Source of the DNA: CAZSDP01 sp964605665
Lineage (GTDB): Bacteria; Planctomycetota; UBA8108; UBA1146
Assembly (NCBI GenBank): GCA_964605665.1
Contig: CAZSDP010000013.1
Coordinates: forward strand, 1-64,000
Direction: 5' to 3'
DNA: 64,000 bases
The notes beneath the pieces were generated by a model. The model was not told the DNA's origin. It worked only from the letters and a program-made list of their open reading frames with translations, and did not search any database. A program made the translations under genes and the position numbers. The first letter of the stretch is position 1. Every line of letters starts with the position of its first letter. This document shows, piece after piece, positions 38,286 to 46,377 of this stretch.

Positions 38286-40139
38286 TCAGTCCGCTTGGGC
38301 GGTGAGGAGCTGCTCAACTTCGACACCGTCGAGAGTCTCTCGCTCGAGAAGGGCCTGGGCAATCGATTCGAGATCGTCCCGATGGGCGAGGATCCGCTCT
38401 TCAGCCGCCTCATATGCCTCTCCGAGAATCCTCCGAATCTCCAGATCGATGTCGCGGCGGGTTTCTTCCGATAGAGCCGTGACTCGGTTCCCTTCTTCCA
38501 GCGGATTCCCAGAATAGGCGATCGGTCCGACTTTGGCGCTCATCCCCCACTCACAGACCATCCTCTGAGCAAGTTCGCTGGCACGCTCGATATCGGAGCT
38601 CGCGCCACTCGAGACGTCGCCACAGAAGTGGGCCTCGGCAATCCGTCCCCCAAAGAGGACCAGGAGCATTCCGTGTGCTCTCTCGAAAGTGAGGGAGTAG
38701 CGATCCTTTTCAGGGAGTTGCATCGTTGACCCTAGACTCGGCCCCCGGGGGATGATCGTGACCTTGTGCAGCGGTTCCACTTCAGGGAGAAGATGGGCCA
38801 GAATCGCGTGTCCCGCCTCGTGGTAGGCGGTGATGATCCGATCCTCTTCCTCGAGGACTCGACTCCGACGCGCACGACCCCACCGCACCTTATCGCGTGC
38901 TTCCTCAAGATCGAATTGACTGATCTTGTCGCGGGAATCCAAGGCGGCGATCAGCGCCGCTTCATTGACAATCGCGGCGATCTCAGCACCGGAGAAAGTG
39001 GCTGTACCTCGGGCCAAGGCATCTAAGTCGATCGCCTCTTCCAGCCGAACATCTCGAGTGTGGACCTCGAGGATCTTCAGGCGTCCCGCGCGATCGGGTA
39101 GATCGACGGAGATTTGGCGGTCGAATCGTCCAGGTCGAAGAAGCGCTGGATCGAGGATGTCGGGTCGATTTGTGGCAGCGAGAACAATCACGCCACTCTC
39201 TGGAGTAAATCCATCCATCTCCACGAGAATCGCATTGAGAGTCTGCTCGCGCTCTTCACTCCCCCCCGCCGAATTTGCCGTTCGACAGCGACCGACCGCA
39301 TCGATCTCATCCAAGAACACAATGCAGGGTGAATGCTCTCGGGCTCGCTCAAAGAGATCGCGGACTCTCGCAGCCCCCACGCCGACATACATCTCAACAA
39401 AGTCACTCCCCGAGATGCTGAAGAAGGGAATCTGAGCCTCCCCTGCGACTGCTCGGGCGAGAAGCGTCTTACCGGTGCCTGGAGGGCCCACCAGTAGAAC
39501 ACCGTGTGGAATACGCCCTCCGAGGCGAGTAAAGCGTCCGGGGCTTCGGAGGAATTCGACGATCTCTTCCACTTCTGCCCGCGCTTCTTCAATCCCCGCA
39601 ACATCTTCAAAAGTGACTTTGGGCAACTCTGCGGCGAAGAGCGGAGCTTTCGTTTTTGCGATTCCTCCCGCTCCGAAACCGGCGCCTCGCCGAGTCCACC
39701 ACCAAAGGAGAACGCCACCGAAGATCAACCAGGGAAGGATCTGCAAGATTGCGAGGAAGTAAGCATTTGGCCCCCCTTCCACGGTGATCTCCGTTGGAAG
39801 GCCCGGATGCTCCTCATTCCACTTTTCCGCTTCCCGCATCAGTTCGGTGAGGATTTCATCGGTGGCGACATCTGTGGCGAACGTTTCGCCGAGAGAACGC
39901 ACTGCCACCCCGCGGAACGTACCCTTGATGTGTCGTTCACGAGCCATGACGTGTAGAGACTCCACGCCACCAGTTCTCAACTCTCGGCGAATCGCTGCCA
40001 GATCGTCCTCAATCGTCGCGGATCCCGATGGAACCCACAACGCGAGCGAGATCATGACTGAACCGAAGATCAGTAACCCCAATGTCCAAGGGGAGGCAGA
40101 GGAAGGAGTCTCCTCTGGAGAGTTTTTCGGTTGCTTCAC
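38286..40139 (-). CDS. ftsH: ATP-dependent zinc metalloprotease FtsH
   Basis: Membrane AAA protease that degrades misfolded membrane and regulatory proteins. 617 aa. Two helices (about 18-37 and 127-147) flank a short FtsH_ext periplasmic domain. Walker A GPPGTGKT 218-225, Walker B VFLDEID 274-280, SRH LLRPGRFDRQ near 333-343. Zinc site HEAGH 440-444, with the third ligand Asp in SSGASSDIERA. The central pore reads MYVG, as in mitochondrial Yme1, rather than MFVG. The start is GTG at 40139 with GGAGG six bases upstream, but that site sits inside a perfect hairpin (40146-40161), which should limit initiation. Confidence 0.96.
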   Translation of the reverse strand: MKQPKNSPEETPSSASPWTLGLLIFGSVMISLALWVPSGSATIEDDLAAIRRELRTGGVESLHVMARERHIKGTFRGVAVRSLGETFATDVATDEILTELMREAEKWNEEHPGLPTEITVEGGPNAYFLAILQILPWLIFGGVLLWWWTRRGAGFGAGGIAKTKAPLFAAELPKVTFEDVAGIEEARAEVEEIVEFLRSPGRFTRLGGRIPHGVLLVGPPGTGKTLLARAVAGEAQIPFFSISGSDFVEMYVGVGAARVRDLFERAREHSPCIVFLDEIDAVGRCRTANSAGGSEEREQTLNAILVEMDGFTPESGVIVLAATNRPDILDPALLRPGRFDRQISVDLPDRAGRLKILEVHTRDVRLEEAIDLDALARGTATFSGAEIAAIVNEAALIAALDSRDKISQFDLEEARDKVRWGRARRSRVLEEEDRIITAYHEAGHAILAHLLPEVEPLHKVTIIPRGPSLGSTMQLPEKDRYSLTFERAHGMLLVLFGGRIAEAHFCGDVSSGASSDIERASELAQRMVCEWGMSAKVGPIAYSGNPLEEGNRVTALSEETRRDIDLEIRRILGEAYEAAEERILAHRDDLESIAQALLERETLDGVEVEQLLTAQAD

Positions 40140-40145
40140 AAAGTA

Positions 40146-40186
40146 CCTCCCCGTGGGGAGGTGGGTGCTCTAGAGCCCCGGGCTCT
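40146..40186 (-). promoter_or_regulatory. Hairpins at ftsH leader burying the ribosome-binding site
   Basis: On the minus strand CCTCCCC and GGGGAGG (40146-40161 on plus) pair perfectly around AC, sequestering the GGAGG that serves the ftsH GTG. A second 7-bp hairpin, AGAGCCC/GGGCTCT (40172-40186), overlaps the lptE stop just upstream. The pair could act as an RNA thermometer, attenuator or coupling device. Confidence 0.55.
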
Positions 40187-40718
40187 CCCATGGTTCAAGG
40201 GCGATGACCACGCTTCGAGCGAGTTCTTCAACCACTCGGCCACGCGCCAAATCGATCGTTTCGCCGGCGACATTTGAGTACGGCTCGTCCTCGCGAATGT
40301 CGGTCTGACCGACGAGCTCGCTCCCGTCGCGTGCTCGGATCAAACGAATCCGTACTCGTACAACTATCCCCGACTCCTGCACCTCATCGTCAGCACCTTC
40401 AGCGAGCACTCCCTGAGAGAAGTCGAGTATGATCCCTTCAAGGACTGCATCCGCGGAAGCTCGGTCCGCCACGACTCTCGCATCCGTGCGCAGCTGAAGC
40501 TCTCTCTTGACCGCTCGGGTCAATTCGACCTCCAGGTCGCGGCGCAGCGGAAAGGTCTCATTCCGGAAGATCGGGACGGCAATCGTCCGTGTTCCCTCCG
40601 GGAGTACGAAACCGGTCGAGTACCCACAACCAGCGAACAGAAGCGGCAAACTCAAACAAGCCGCCAAGAACAGGAGACTGGGAGCCTGAACGCCCCCGGC
40701 GTACTCAGGGCGTCGCAT
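40170..40718 (-). CDS. lptE: LptE-like outer-membrane LPS assembly lipoprotein
   Basis: 182-aa lipoprotein; signal LLFLAACLSLPLLFAGCGY with lipobox FAGC followed by the GY typical of LptE. Downstream EGTRTIAVPIFRNETFPLRRDLEVELTRAVKRELQ matches the start of the LptE/RlpB-like beta-alpha fold (a GYxxGxxLPxGxxTIAVPxFxN pattern). The ATG at 40718 has GGAGG eight bases upstream, coded inside bamD; an earlier GTG at 40727 is too close to that site. It overlaps bamD by 14 bases. LptE normally plugs LptD, so this supports an LPS-type outer membrane. Related DUF4136 proteins cannot be excluded. Confidence 0.83.
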   Translation of the reverse strand: MRRPEYAGGVQAPSLLFLAACLSLPLLFAGCGYSTGFVLPEGTRTIAVPIFRNETFPLRRDLEVELTRAVKRELQLRTDARVVADRASADAVLEGIILDFSQGVLAEGADDEVQESGIVVRVRIRLIRARDGSELVGQTDIREDEPYSNVAGETIDLARGRVVEELARSVVIALEPWESPGL

Positions 40719-41676
40719 CACTCCCACCTCCCAAGTTGTCCCAGAGCCGGGCTGCTCGCCGTCCTTCCGGGGTGTTCGGTTGGTTCTCCCTTAGCTTTCG
40801 TAAGTAAACTCGGGCGGCCTCCACCTGCTCGAAAGCGATGTAAAACTCCGCCACCATGAGCCAGCGCTCCGCGCGCAACTCTTCGATCTCAGCGAGGCTC
40901 TCTCGCGCCCGTGCGGCTTGGTCCCCTGCCGGGCTCAGCTTCAGATAGCGCTTGAAGCGCCGCTCCGCCGAATCGAGGGCCCCAAAGTCGTACTCCACCC
41001 CCTTGAGACTCTGAAGGGCCGCCTCCCCTATTCGATATTCGGCCGTTTGAGTCCATGGACTTGTGGGGTAATCGCGTAACAGTCGTTGGAAAAGCTGCTC
41101 CGCCTCCGGGTATTTGCCTCGATCGAGGTACCAGCTCGCAATGTGGTAGACCGCGTCGTCCGCAAATGGCTGAAAGGGGTATTTCTCCACCAGTTCGTCC
41201 AAAACTTGGAGGCCTTTTCCTTCGGCAGAGACTGACAGACCGAGGACTTGGCGGGTCGCTCCCCCGAGAAAACTCAAACCGATGTCATAGCGACGCTGAA
41301 GCGCGCGGGCGATCGTTTCGGCAGACGGGTCACCATCGAGGATCTCTTGGCTCGTCTGCAGGGCTGAATCGTAGTCTTTGGAAAGGTACTCTGCCTCGAG
41401 TAAGGAACTTCGTATCAACTCGATCGAGGGGCTCGAGGTGTCGAAGGTGGAGAGTATCTGCTGGTATCCCTCGATCGCCTCTGCATAGCGGCCGTTTCGC
41501 AATGCTTGATCTGCAGCCACCAGACGATCTGAGATCTCCTTGGTCGACATCGATAGAACATCGACCACTGGAGTATCAGCCGCAGCATCCACCACTTGTG
41601 ATTCCTCAGGGCCACTCGCACATCCGAGTGTCACCCCGAAAACGAACACTGCGACGATCAGGCGTATCACTTCCAT
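40705..41676 (-). CDS. bamD: BamD-like outer-membrane assembly TPR lipoprotein
   Basis: 323 aa with lipoprotein signal (IVAVFVFGVTLGCAS) and five or so TPRs (ADQALRNGRYAEAIEGYQQILSTF, ASWYLDRGKYPEAEQLFQRLLRDYPTSPWT, AARVYLRKLRENQPNTPEGRRA). The repeat phrase with FQRLLRDYPTSPWT and the length fit BamD/YfiO, a Bam-complex subunit assembling beta-barrel proteins, or the related CpoB/YbgF family. AAGGG six bases before ATG 41676. Followed by lptE with an overlap, pairing two outer-membrane assembly factors. Confidence 0.82.
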   Translation of the reverse strand: MEVIRLIVAVFVFGVTLGCASGPEESQVVDAAADTPVVDVLSMSTKEISDRLVAADQALRNGRYAEAIEGYQQILSTFDTSSPSIELIRSSLLEAEYLSKDYDSALQTSQEILDGDPSAETIARALQRRYDIGLSFLGGATRQVLGLSVSAEGKGLQVLDELVEKYPFQPFADDAVYHIASWYLDRGKYPEAEQLFQRLLRDYPTSPWTQTAEYRIGEAALQSLKGVEYDFGALDSAERRFKRYLKLSPAGDQAARARESLAEIEELRAERWLMVAEFYIAFEQVEAARVYLRKLRENQPNTPEGRRAARLWDNLGGGSDATP

Positions 41677-41733
41677 CAGATCCCTTTCGAGGGAACAAAA
41701 TTCCAGGTCACTCTCACCGCGCCGAGAAGAGAG

Positions 41734-42561
41734 TCAGGAGAGCGGCTCCACTGAAGCGGAGACGCCGCGTGGAGAACCAACTCCGTGAGTCGATTCTCGA
41801 TTCGCCTCACGCCCCCCCTCGGTGCGCAAGTATCTTAGCGATCTCGGCGCTCGCTCCAAGTGCTCCACCATTGCGTCCTGAATTCGCTCCCAGCCGAGGA
41901 TCAGAATCTCCCTGGGAATATCGGCGGAAGGGACATTTCCACGGGGAAGACGAGAAATCTCGCTAAATGCCGAGAGGAGCTCAGTGGGGATCGATCGGTC
42001 TCCAGGACTGCGACAGCTCCCGCAGAGAATCGCTGCCGGGCGATGCCAATAGCTCTGCGCCGACCGGAGTGGCTCTCGGCAACTTGCGCAGTGCTCCCAC
42101 CCGGAGATCACTCCCGATACGTAGAGTAGCTCCAACATGAATCGGAGTCGCAAAGCCAGACGCCCGCGCCCCACTCCGAGCAATTTCAAATGGGACAAAC
42201 AGCCTCGGAGTAATTCTGGGTGAGGGTCCCCTGCCGTAAAGGAAGCCCGCAGAACATCGAGCGCGAAGCACGCTTCGAGCCACGCCGCAAGCTCGCGGCG
42301 AATCTGGGGAAACCCCTCGATGAGATGCGCTTCGAGCGCCAGATGGAGATCTCCTTTGCGCGGCCGATAGACGAGATCATACCAACCGGCGAGATCGAGC
42401 GGCTCCGCAAAGGAGGACGACTTCCGAGTCGAGCGACGACTACCTTTCGCCAGGAGCTCCACGATCCCGTGATCGCGGGTATCGATGGTGACAATCTGCG
42501 ATGACTCCGACCAATCGGTTCGTCGCAGCACCAGTCCTCGAGTATGAATTGGCCGTCCCAT
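41734..42561 (-). CDS. recO: DNA repair protein RecO
   Basis: 275 aa. N-terminal OB fold beginning IHTRGLVLRRTDWSESSQIVTIDTRDHGIVELLAKGSRR, typical of RecO, then a helical domain and a zinc finger with CASC...CGSC (near residues 157-180). RecO anneals ssDNA and loads RecA with RecR during gap repair. recR and recF are not nearby. ATG 42561 has a GGAG about 12 bases upstream. The C-terminal ~40 residues are Ser/Gly-rich and variable. Confidence 0.9.
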   Translation of the reverse strand: MGRPIHTRGLVLRRTDWSESSQIVTIDTRDHGIVELLAKGSRRSTRKSSSFAEPLDLAGWYDLVYRPRKGDLHLALEAHLIEGFPQIRRELAAWLEACFALDVLRASFTAGDPHPELLRGCLSHLKLLGVGRGRLALRLRFMLELLYVSGVISGWEHCASCREPLRSAQSYWHRPAAILCGSCRSPGDRSIPTELLSAFSEISRLPRGNVPSADIPREILILGWERIQDAMVEHLERAPRSLRYLRTEGGREANRESTHGVGSPRGVSASVEPLS

Positions 42562-42653
42562 AAGAGAGAGTCTCCATCGAGACGTCGCTCCTCACAACCG
42601 GACTCGCTTCTATCTGCGCAAAATTCTCGCTCTCAACGCGACAATCCGCAGAT

Positions 42654-43952
42654 TCACTCCTGATCCTGCTGCTGCGGATGGAACAACCGTACCCGAACCC
42701 GCTTGATCTTCCGCTCATCCGCGCTGGTGATCTCGAATTTCAGGTGATTCTCCTCGAACTGGTCTCCCTCCTTGGGTACACGGCCGAGGGAGCTGAAGAT
42801 ATAGCCTGCAACGGTCTCGTAGTCGTCGCTCTCTGGAAGACCCAAATTCGCGGCTTTATTCACTTCCCAGATGTTTGCACGACCATCGAGGTCATAGACA
42901 TCCGCGGAGATCTTTCGTATCGCTGCGAGGGTTGCGCGGTCGTATTCGTCTTCGATTTCCCCAACGATCTCTTCGAGAATATCTTCGATCGTGATCAGAC
43001 CGGAGGTCCCTCCGTACTCATCCAGAACCACGGCGATATGGAATCGTTCACTTCGGAACTCAGCGAGTAGCTCCCCGATCTTCTTCGATTCAGGGACGAA
43101 ATGAATCTTGCGCACCGCCTTCTCGACCGGCAATCGACGTTGATTCGAGTCTGTCGAGAAACGGAGAATGTCCTTCGCGTAGAGGACTCCGACAATCTCG
43201 TCGATCTCCTTGCGATAGACTGGAATACGAGAGTGACCGCACCCAACGACCTGCGGAATCGCCTCTTCGATCGTCGTCGATGCGTCCAATGCGACCATGT
43301 CTGTCCGCGGGGTCATCACCTCGAGTACTTCAGCATCATGAAATTCGAGCATCGATTCGATCATGCTCTTTTCACCTGGTTGGAGAATTCCCTCGCGCTC
43401 GCCGATCTCCACCGCGGCACGAATCCCCTTGGTGGCGAGATCTGCCTCATGGTTCCCATCGTCGTGCCCAACGGCCCGAAGTAGAACTCGGCGGGCGGCA
43501 CGGAAAGAGCGCGTCAACGGAGCACCGAGCCGCTCCGCGTGATCGAGAAACGGGATTGTCGCCGCTCCGATACGCTCCCCAGCCCAGGTTGCGATCACCT
43601 GCGGAAGCAATTCGAACATCAACATCCCATAAAAGAGCATTTCGACCAGGACGAGTAGAAGCGCTGGCTCGAGAGTTTCTTCTGGGCCTTTATCCGGCAA
43701 ATACCATGAGCCACTTTGCTCACGCCAGAGGAGCAAGAATCCAGCGAACGCTGCTCTGATCACCAAGCTCGAGAAAGTGAGGAGAACATCGATGCGATAG
43801 AGTTTCTCCGACTCATCGAAGTCGTCCCCGTACTTACTGAAGTACTGACTAAATAGGCCTGGTGACGTATGGATAATGGAACGCCGAATGAGGCTTACGA
43901 AGAAACCGAGGATCGCCGTTCCTAAGACACACAGCACGATGACGTCGTTCAC
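42654..43952 (-). CDS. Hemolysin-like CBS-domain protein (CorC/CNNM type)
   Basis: 432 aa from GTG 43952. An alternative GTG at 43961 would put the GGAGAGG site only two or three bases away, whereas 43952 gives about eight and a GTGA overlap with the small ORF upstream. Four hydrophobic segments (DUF21/CNNM-like, rather degenerate) occupy ~1-150. A CBS pair follows (VMTPRTDMVALDAST, SRIPVYRKEIDEIVGVLYAKD, VVLDEYGGTSGLITIEDILEEIVGEIEDE), then the CorC_HlyC domain at the end. Thought to act in Mg/Co efflux or as a membrane regulator. In many bacteria ybeY sits upstream; here it does not. Confidence 0.87.
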   Translation of the reverse strand: MNDVIVLCVLGTAILGFFVSLIRRSIIHTSPGLFSQYFSKYGDDFDESEKLYRIDVLLTFSSLVIRAAFAGFLLLWREQSGSWYLPDKGPEETLEPALLLVLVEMLFYGMLMFELLPQVIATWAGERIGAATIPFLDHAERLGAPLTRSFRAARRVLLRAVGHDDGNHEADLATKGIRAAVEIGEREGILQPGEKSMIESMLEFHDAEVLEVMTPRTDMVALDASTTIEEAIPQVVGCGHSRIPVYRKEIDEIVGVLYAKDILRFSTDSNQRRLPVEKAVRKIHFVPESKKIGELLAEFRSERFHIAVVLDEYGGTSGLITIEDILEEIVGEIEDEYDRATLAAIRKISADVYDLDGRANIWEVNKAANLGLPESDDYETVAGYIFSSLGRVPKEGDQFEENHLKFEITSADERKIKRVRVRLFHPQQQDQE

Positions 43953-44128
43953 TGCGACCACCTCTCCTCGTATGAGAAGCGCGCAGACGCCTCATCGAAG
44001 AGATCAAAATCGTGGAAGCGAGTGCTAGATCCAGAGTTGTTTCGACAACTCGGGTGAGGGTCGTCCTCTTCCACTTCAGGGCCATCGCCAGTCGTCAGCA
44101 CTACCAAGACACTTGAAGGTTTAATCAT
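43949..44128 (-). CDS. Putative 59-aa small protein coupled to corC
   Basis: Begins at ATG 44128, with GAGGAGG about 12 bases upstream, and ends in TGA overlapping the corC GTG as GTGA. The sequence is acidic and rich in D, E, S and aromatic residues (VLVVLTTGDGPEVEEDD, FHDFDLFDEASARF), with a single Cys and no membrane helix. I recognise no family. A frame starting at GTG 44140 would have no space for the ribosome site. Codon usage is unremarkable. Coupling supports a real gene or a leader ORF, but chance is possible. It may also be the degraded end of a longer gene. Confidence 0.45.
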   Translation of the reverse strand: MIKPSSVLVVLTTGDGPEVEEDDPHPSCRNNSGSSTRFHDFDLFDEASARFSYEERWSQ

Positions 44129-44167
44129 CGCTATCGACACCCTCCTCAGGGTTGTATCAGGTTCGTC

Positions 44168-45412
44168 TTATCTCTCAAAAATCGGTAGGTAGCCGCGTGG
44201 GATCTCTAAAATTAGCAGTGCAACCGCCGTGGCGTACTCACTGCCGAAGCGAGATTCCCAATGCCCCTCTGCCTTCTGTCGTCGAAGGAGCTCGGGCCAA
44301 GCTTCTCGCGACCACATTTCCCAGAGTTCACCACCCAACTGGAAGTACACCTGACCAGCGTACAGATTCCCGTAGTACGGATAGCCAGATGCAGCGTCGA
44401 GCACCGGTCTCTTTTGGCTGATCGCCTGAACCATCGAACGACGTAAGAAACCGATGCCCCGTTCATGAATCTCACCGTAGTCTCCGGCCGCGTCCAATGT
44501 GGAAACAGCTGCCGCGGTCAACTCATAGGTCGATTCACGCGATCCCATCGTCAGAGAATACATGAATGAGCCATCTTCTTTGCAGCACTGCCGCAAGTAG
44601 CGAATCGCACTATTGATGGCCTCGACCTTTACCGAGAAGCCTGCATCTTTTGCTGCTCGAAGTGCCTGTAAGGCGCAGACGGTCAGAGACGCTTCATCGC
44701 GTTCATCGCCGGGAAGGTAGCCCCAACCGCCACGAGCAGTTTGACTCCGCTCGATCAACTGAACGCCTTCGCCCACGACCCGACGCACTCTTGCGTCTTC
44801 AATTGGATCGGGCAAAGTTCCGACCACCTGAGAGAGAAACAGAATCGCGTAGGTATGACCATGCATCTTTGATCGGGTCTCTCCCGACTTCTCCGAGATG
44901 AAACCACTGTCGTCGCGCACATTGGGTGAAGTGAGGAATTCAACCGCTTGACGAACGTCATATCCGTAAACACCTCGGCCGTAGGTCACACCATTACCGA
45001 GCATCGCCATTCCACCCAATGCCGTCACCGCCACCGGATAGCTTGCCGAGAAGTGCCCAGATCCGTCCTGACTATCGCTCAGATAGCGCAATCCACGGTC
45101 GATCGCTCGATCGGTCATGTCTTGATAGCGTTGGAGATGATCACGGGAGATCGATTCACGACCAGGTAGGTTGGTTTCCTCAACGGAGGGAACTGAAGAG
45201 TCGGTCCCATCTTGCCCCCAGAGCGGTAGCAAGGCGAGATTTGCAGTGATCCCGAGGAGAATCAACAATCCGTGCCCCGCCTTGCACCCAATCGTGGCGC
45301 TCAATCGCTGGGACACTCCTAGAAGGTAACCTAGAAGAGGTTCCGGGGGATCCTCCGAAGGTTCACCCGCGTTCAGCTCGGAATCGTCAATGTGCTGCGA
45401 AATCTCGTTCAC
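44168..45412 (-). CDS. Prenyltransferase/squalene oxidase repeat protein
   Basis: 414 aa; GTG at 45412 with a weak ribosome site. One hydrophobic segment (GHGLLILLGITANLALLPLWG, ~47-67) suggests membrane anchoring or export. The rest is an alpha/alpha-toroid built from repeats such as TDRAIDRGLRYLSDSQDGSGHF, VQLIERSQTARGGWGYLPG and LLRRQKAEGHWESRFGSEYATAVALLIL. It ends in YLPIFER, the same seven residues as the protein at 51606-52700, with which it also shares HTYA/HAFA, GGW.Y.PG and TVC...ALRAA motifs. No DXDD cyclase motif or prenyltransferase zinc site is seen, so catalysis is doubtful. Likely a binding module in the MoxR operon. Confidence 0.85.
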   Translation of the reverse strand: MNEISQHIDDSELNAGEPSEDPPEPLLGYLLGVSQRLSATIGCKAGHGLLILLGITANLALLPLWGQDGTDSSVPSVEETNLPGRESISRDHLQRYQDMTDRAIDRGLRYLSDSQDGSGHFSASYPVAVTALGGMAMLGNGVTYGRGVYGYDVRQAVEFLTSPNVRDDSGFISEKSGETRSKMHGHTYAILFLSQVVGTLPDPIEDARVRRVVGEGVQLIERSQTARGGWGYLPGDERDEASLTVCALQALRAAKDAGFSVKVEAINSAIRYLRQCCKEDGSFMYSLTMGSRESTYELTAAAVSTLDAAGDYGEIHERGIGFLRRSMVQAISQKRPVLDAASGYPYYGNLYAGQVYFQLGGELWEMWSREAWPELLRRQKAEGHWESRFGSEYATAVALLILEIPRGYLPIFER

Positions 45413-45498
45413 GAAATGCGTGTCTCGATTCGATTCAAGGTCTGGAAAGTCCTACGGAAACCACCTTCTTGATCTTTCCCGTCGATCAAAGAAAACGA

Positions 45499-46251
45499 TC
45501 AGTCACCCGTAGGTAAACGTCGAAAGTAGTCCTCGAGTAAAATTCGGTACTTCTCTGGGAGCTTTCTGCGACCGTTGTCGTACATCTTCTCAATCTCGGT
45601 CGGCGGCAACCGTCCCCACCGACCTTTACCATCTCTCGGAGTCAGAGTCCCCTCTTCCTCGGGGGGGAGTTCTCCTTCAGAGGTCTGGTCATTACGAGTC
45701 GGGTTCGGGCTATCTTGCGGCTGCTGCTGCTGTTGCTGTTGCTGTTCGCTGCTCCCCTGCTGTTGCTCTTGGGACATTTCACGCTGCTTCTGTCCCCGAC
45801 GCTGATCCTTCTCTTGATTGGCAGACTGCCGTTGCTGACTCGTTCCTCCACCACCGCCACCGGAGGAAGAGCTGCTCGCGGCTTCCACCAACTTGATCAG
45901 CTCGTCAATTTTCTCGATGGTGCGTGACTGGGTCGATTGCGTCTCTTCTCCAGTATTCTTTTGGTCGAGGAGATCTTCGATCGCTTTCATGTTCTCTGCG
46001 ATTTCCTTGGTGAGCTCTTGAATCTGGCCGAGCTCGCCCAACCCCTCGACATCGAGAGAATCGACTTCGGTATCGAGAGGGTCGAAGTCGTCGCTCTTCG
46101 GCTTCTCTTCCTCATCAGACTGATCTGGCTTCTCAATCTGCCCTGCCTCAGATTCCTGAGCGATCACGTCGCCTGAGAAGACGAGCGTGCCCAAAAGGGC
46201 CATCAGGAATAAGAACATCGCTCTCATCATCCCGGTGGAATTGATCCGCAT
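45499..46251 (-). CDS. Q-rich exported protein of MoxR operon
   Basis: 250 aa from ATG 46251 (MRINSTGMMRAMFLFLMALLGTLVFSGDVIAQ), a clear signal peptide. The frame is open to 46377, but upstream residues do not fit export and the ribosome site is weak for any choice. Acidic helix (about 35-110), a Ser/Gly stretch, a Q-rich section including a run of eight or nine Q encoded by CTGCTGCTG-type repeats, and a conserved-looking C-terminus GRWGRLPPTEIEKMYDNGRRKLPEKYRILLEDYFRRL. That last motif, a Trp-Gly-x-Leu-Pro lead and a PxxYRxLLEDYFRxL tail, recalls C-termini I associate with planctomycete MoxR operons. Confidence 0.75.
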   Translation of the reverse strand: MRINSTGMMRAMFLFLMALLGTLVFSGDVIAQESEAGQIEKPDQSDEEEKPKSDDFDPLDTEVDSLDVEGLGELGQIQELTKEIAENMKAIEDLLDQKNTGEETQSTQSRTIEKIDELIKLVEAASSSSSGGGGGGTSQQRQSANQEKDQRRGQKQREMSQEQQQGSSEQQQQQQQQPQDSPNPTRNDQTSEGELPPEEEGTLTPRDGKGRWGRLPPTEIEKMYDNGRRKLPEKYRILLEDYFRRLPTGD

Positions 46252-46377
46252 GTTGATCGTCTTTCGCTTCTCCAAAGAAACAGCGCTCTTCAAGAGCCCT
46301 TGCGGGGTCAAAACCCGCCTATTCAGTATATCGGCTCCCGGCCGGTCGATGCACGAAGCGATCTCGCGGCAAGACAA

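Noticed and set aside
38286..40139. MYVG pore in FtsH as an abnormal substitution
   Set aside because: The same Tyr occurs in the mitochondrial Yme1-type relatives, so it is a normal family variant.
43849..44085. 78-codon minus-strand frame overlapping the corC start
   Set aside because: It is in a different frame from the coupled 59-aa ORF, lacks a ribosome site and overlaps corC heavily.
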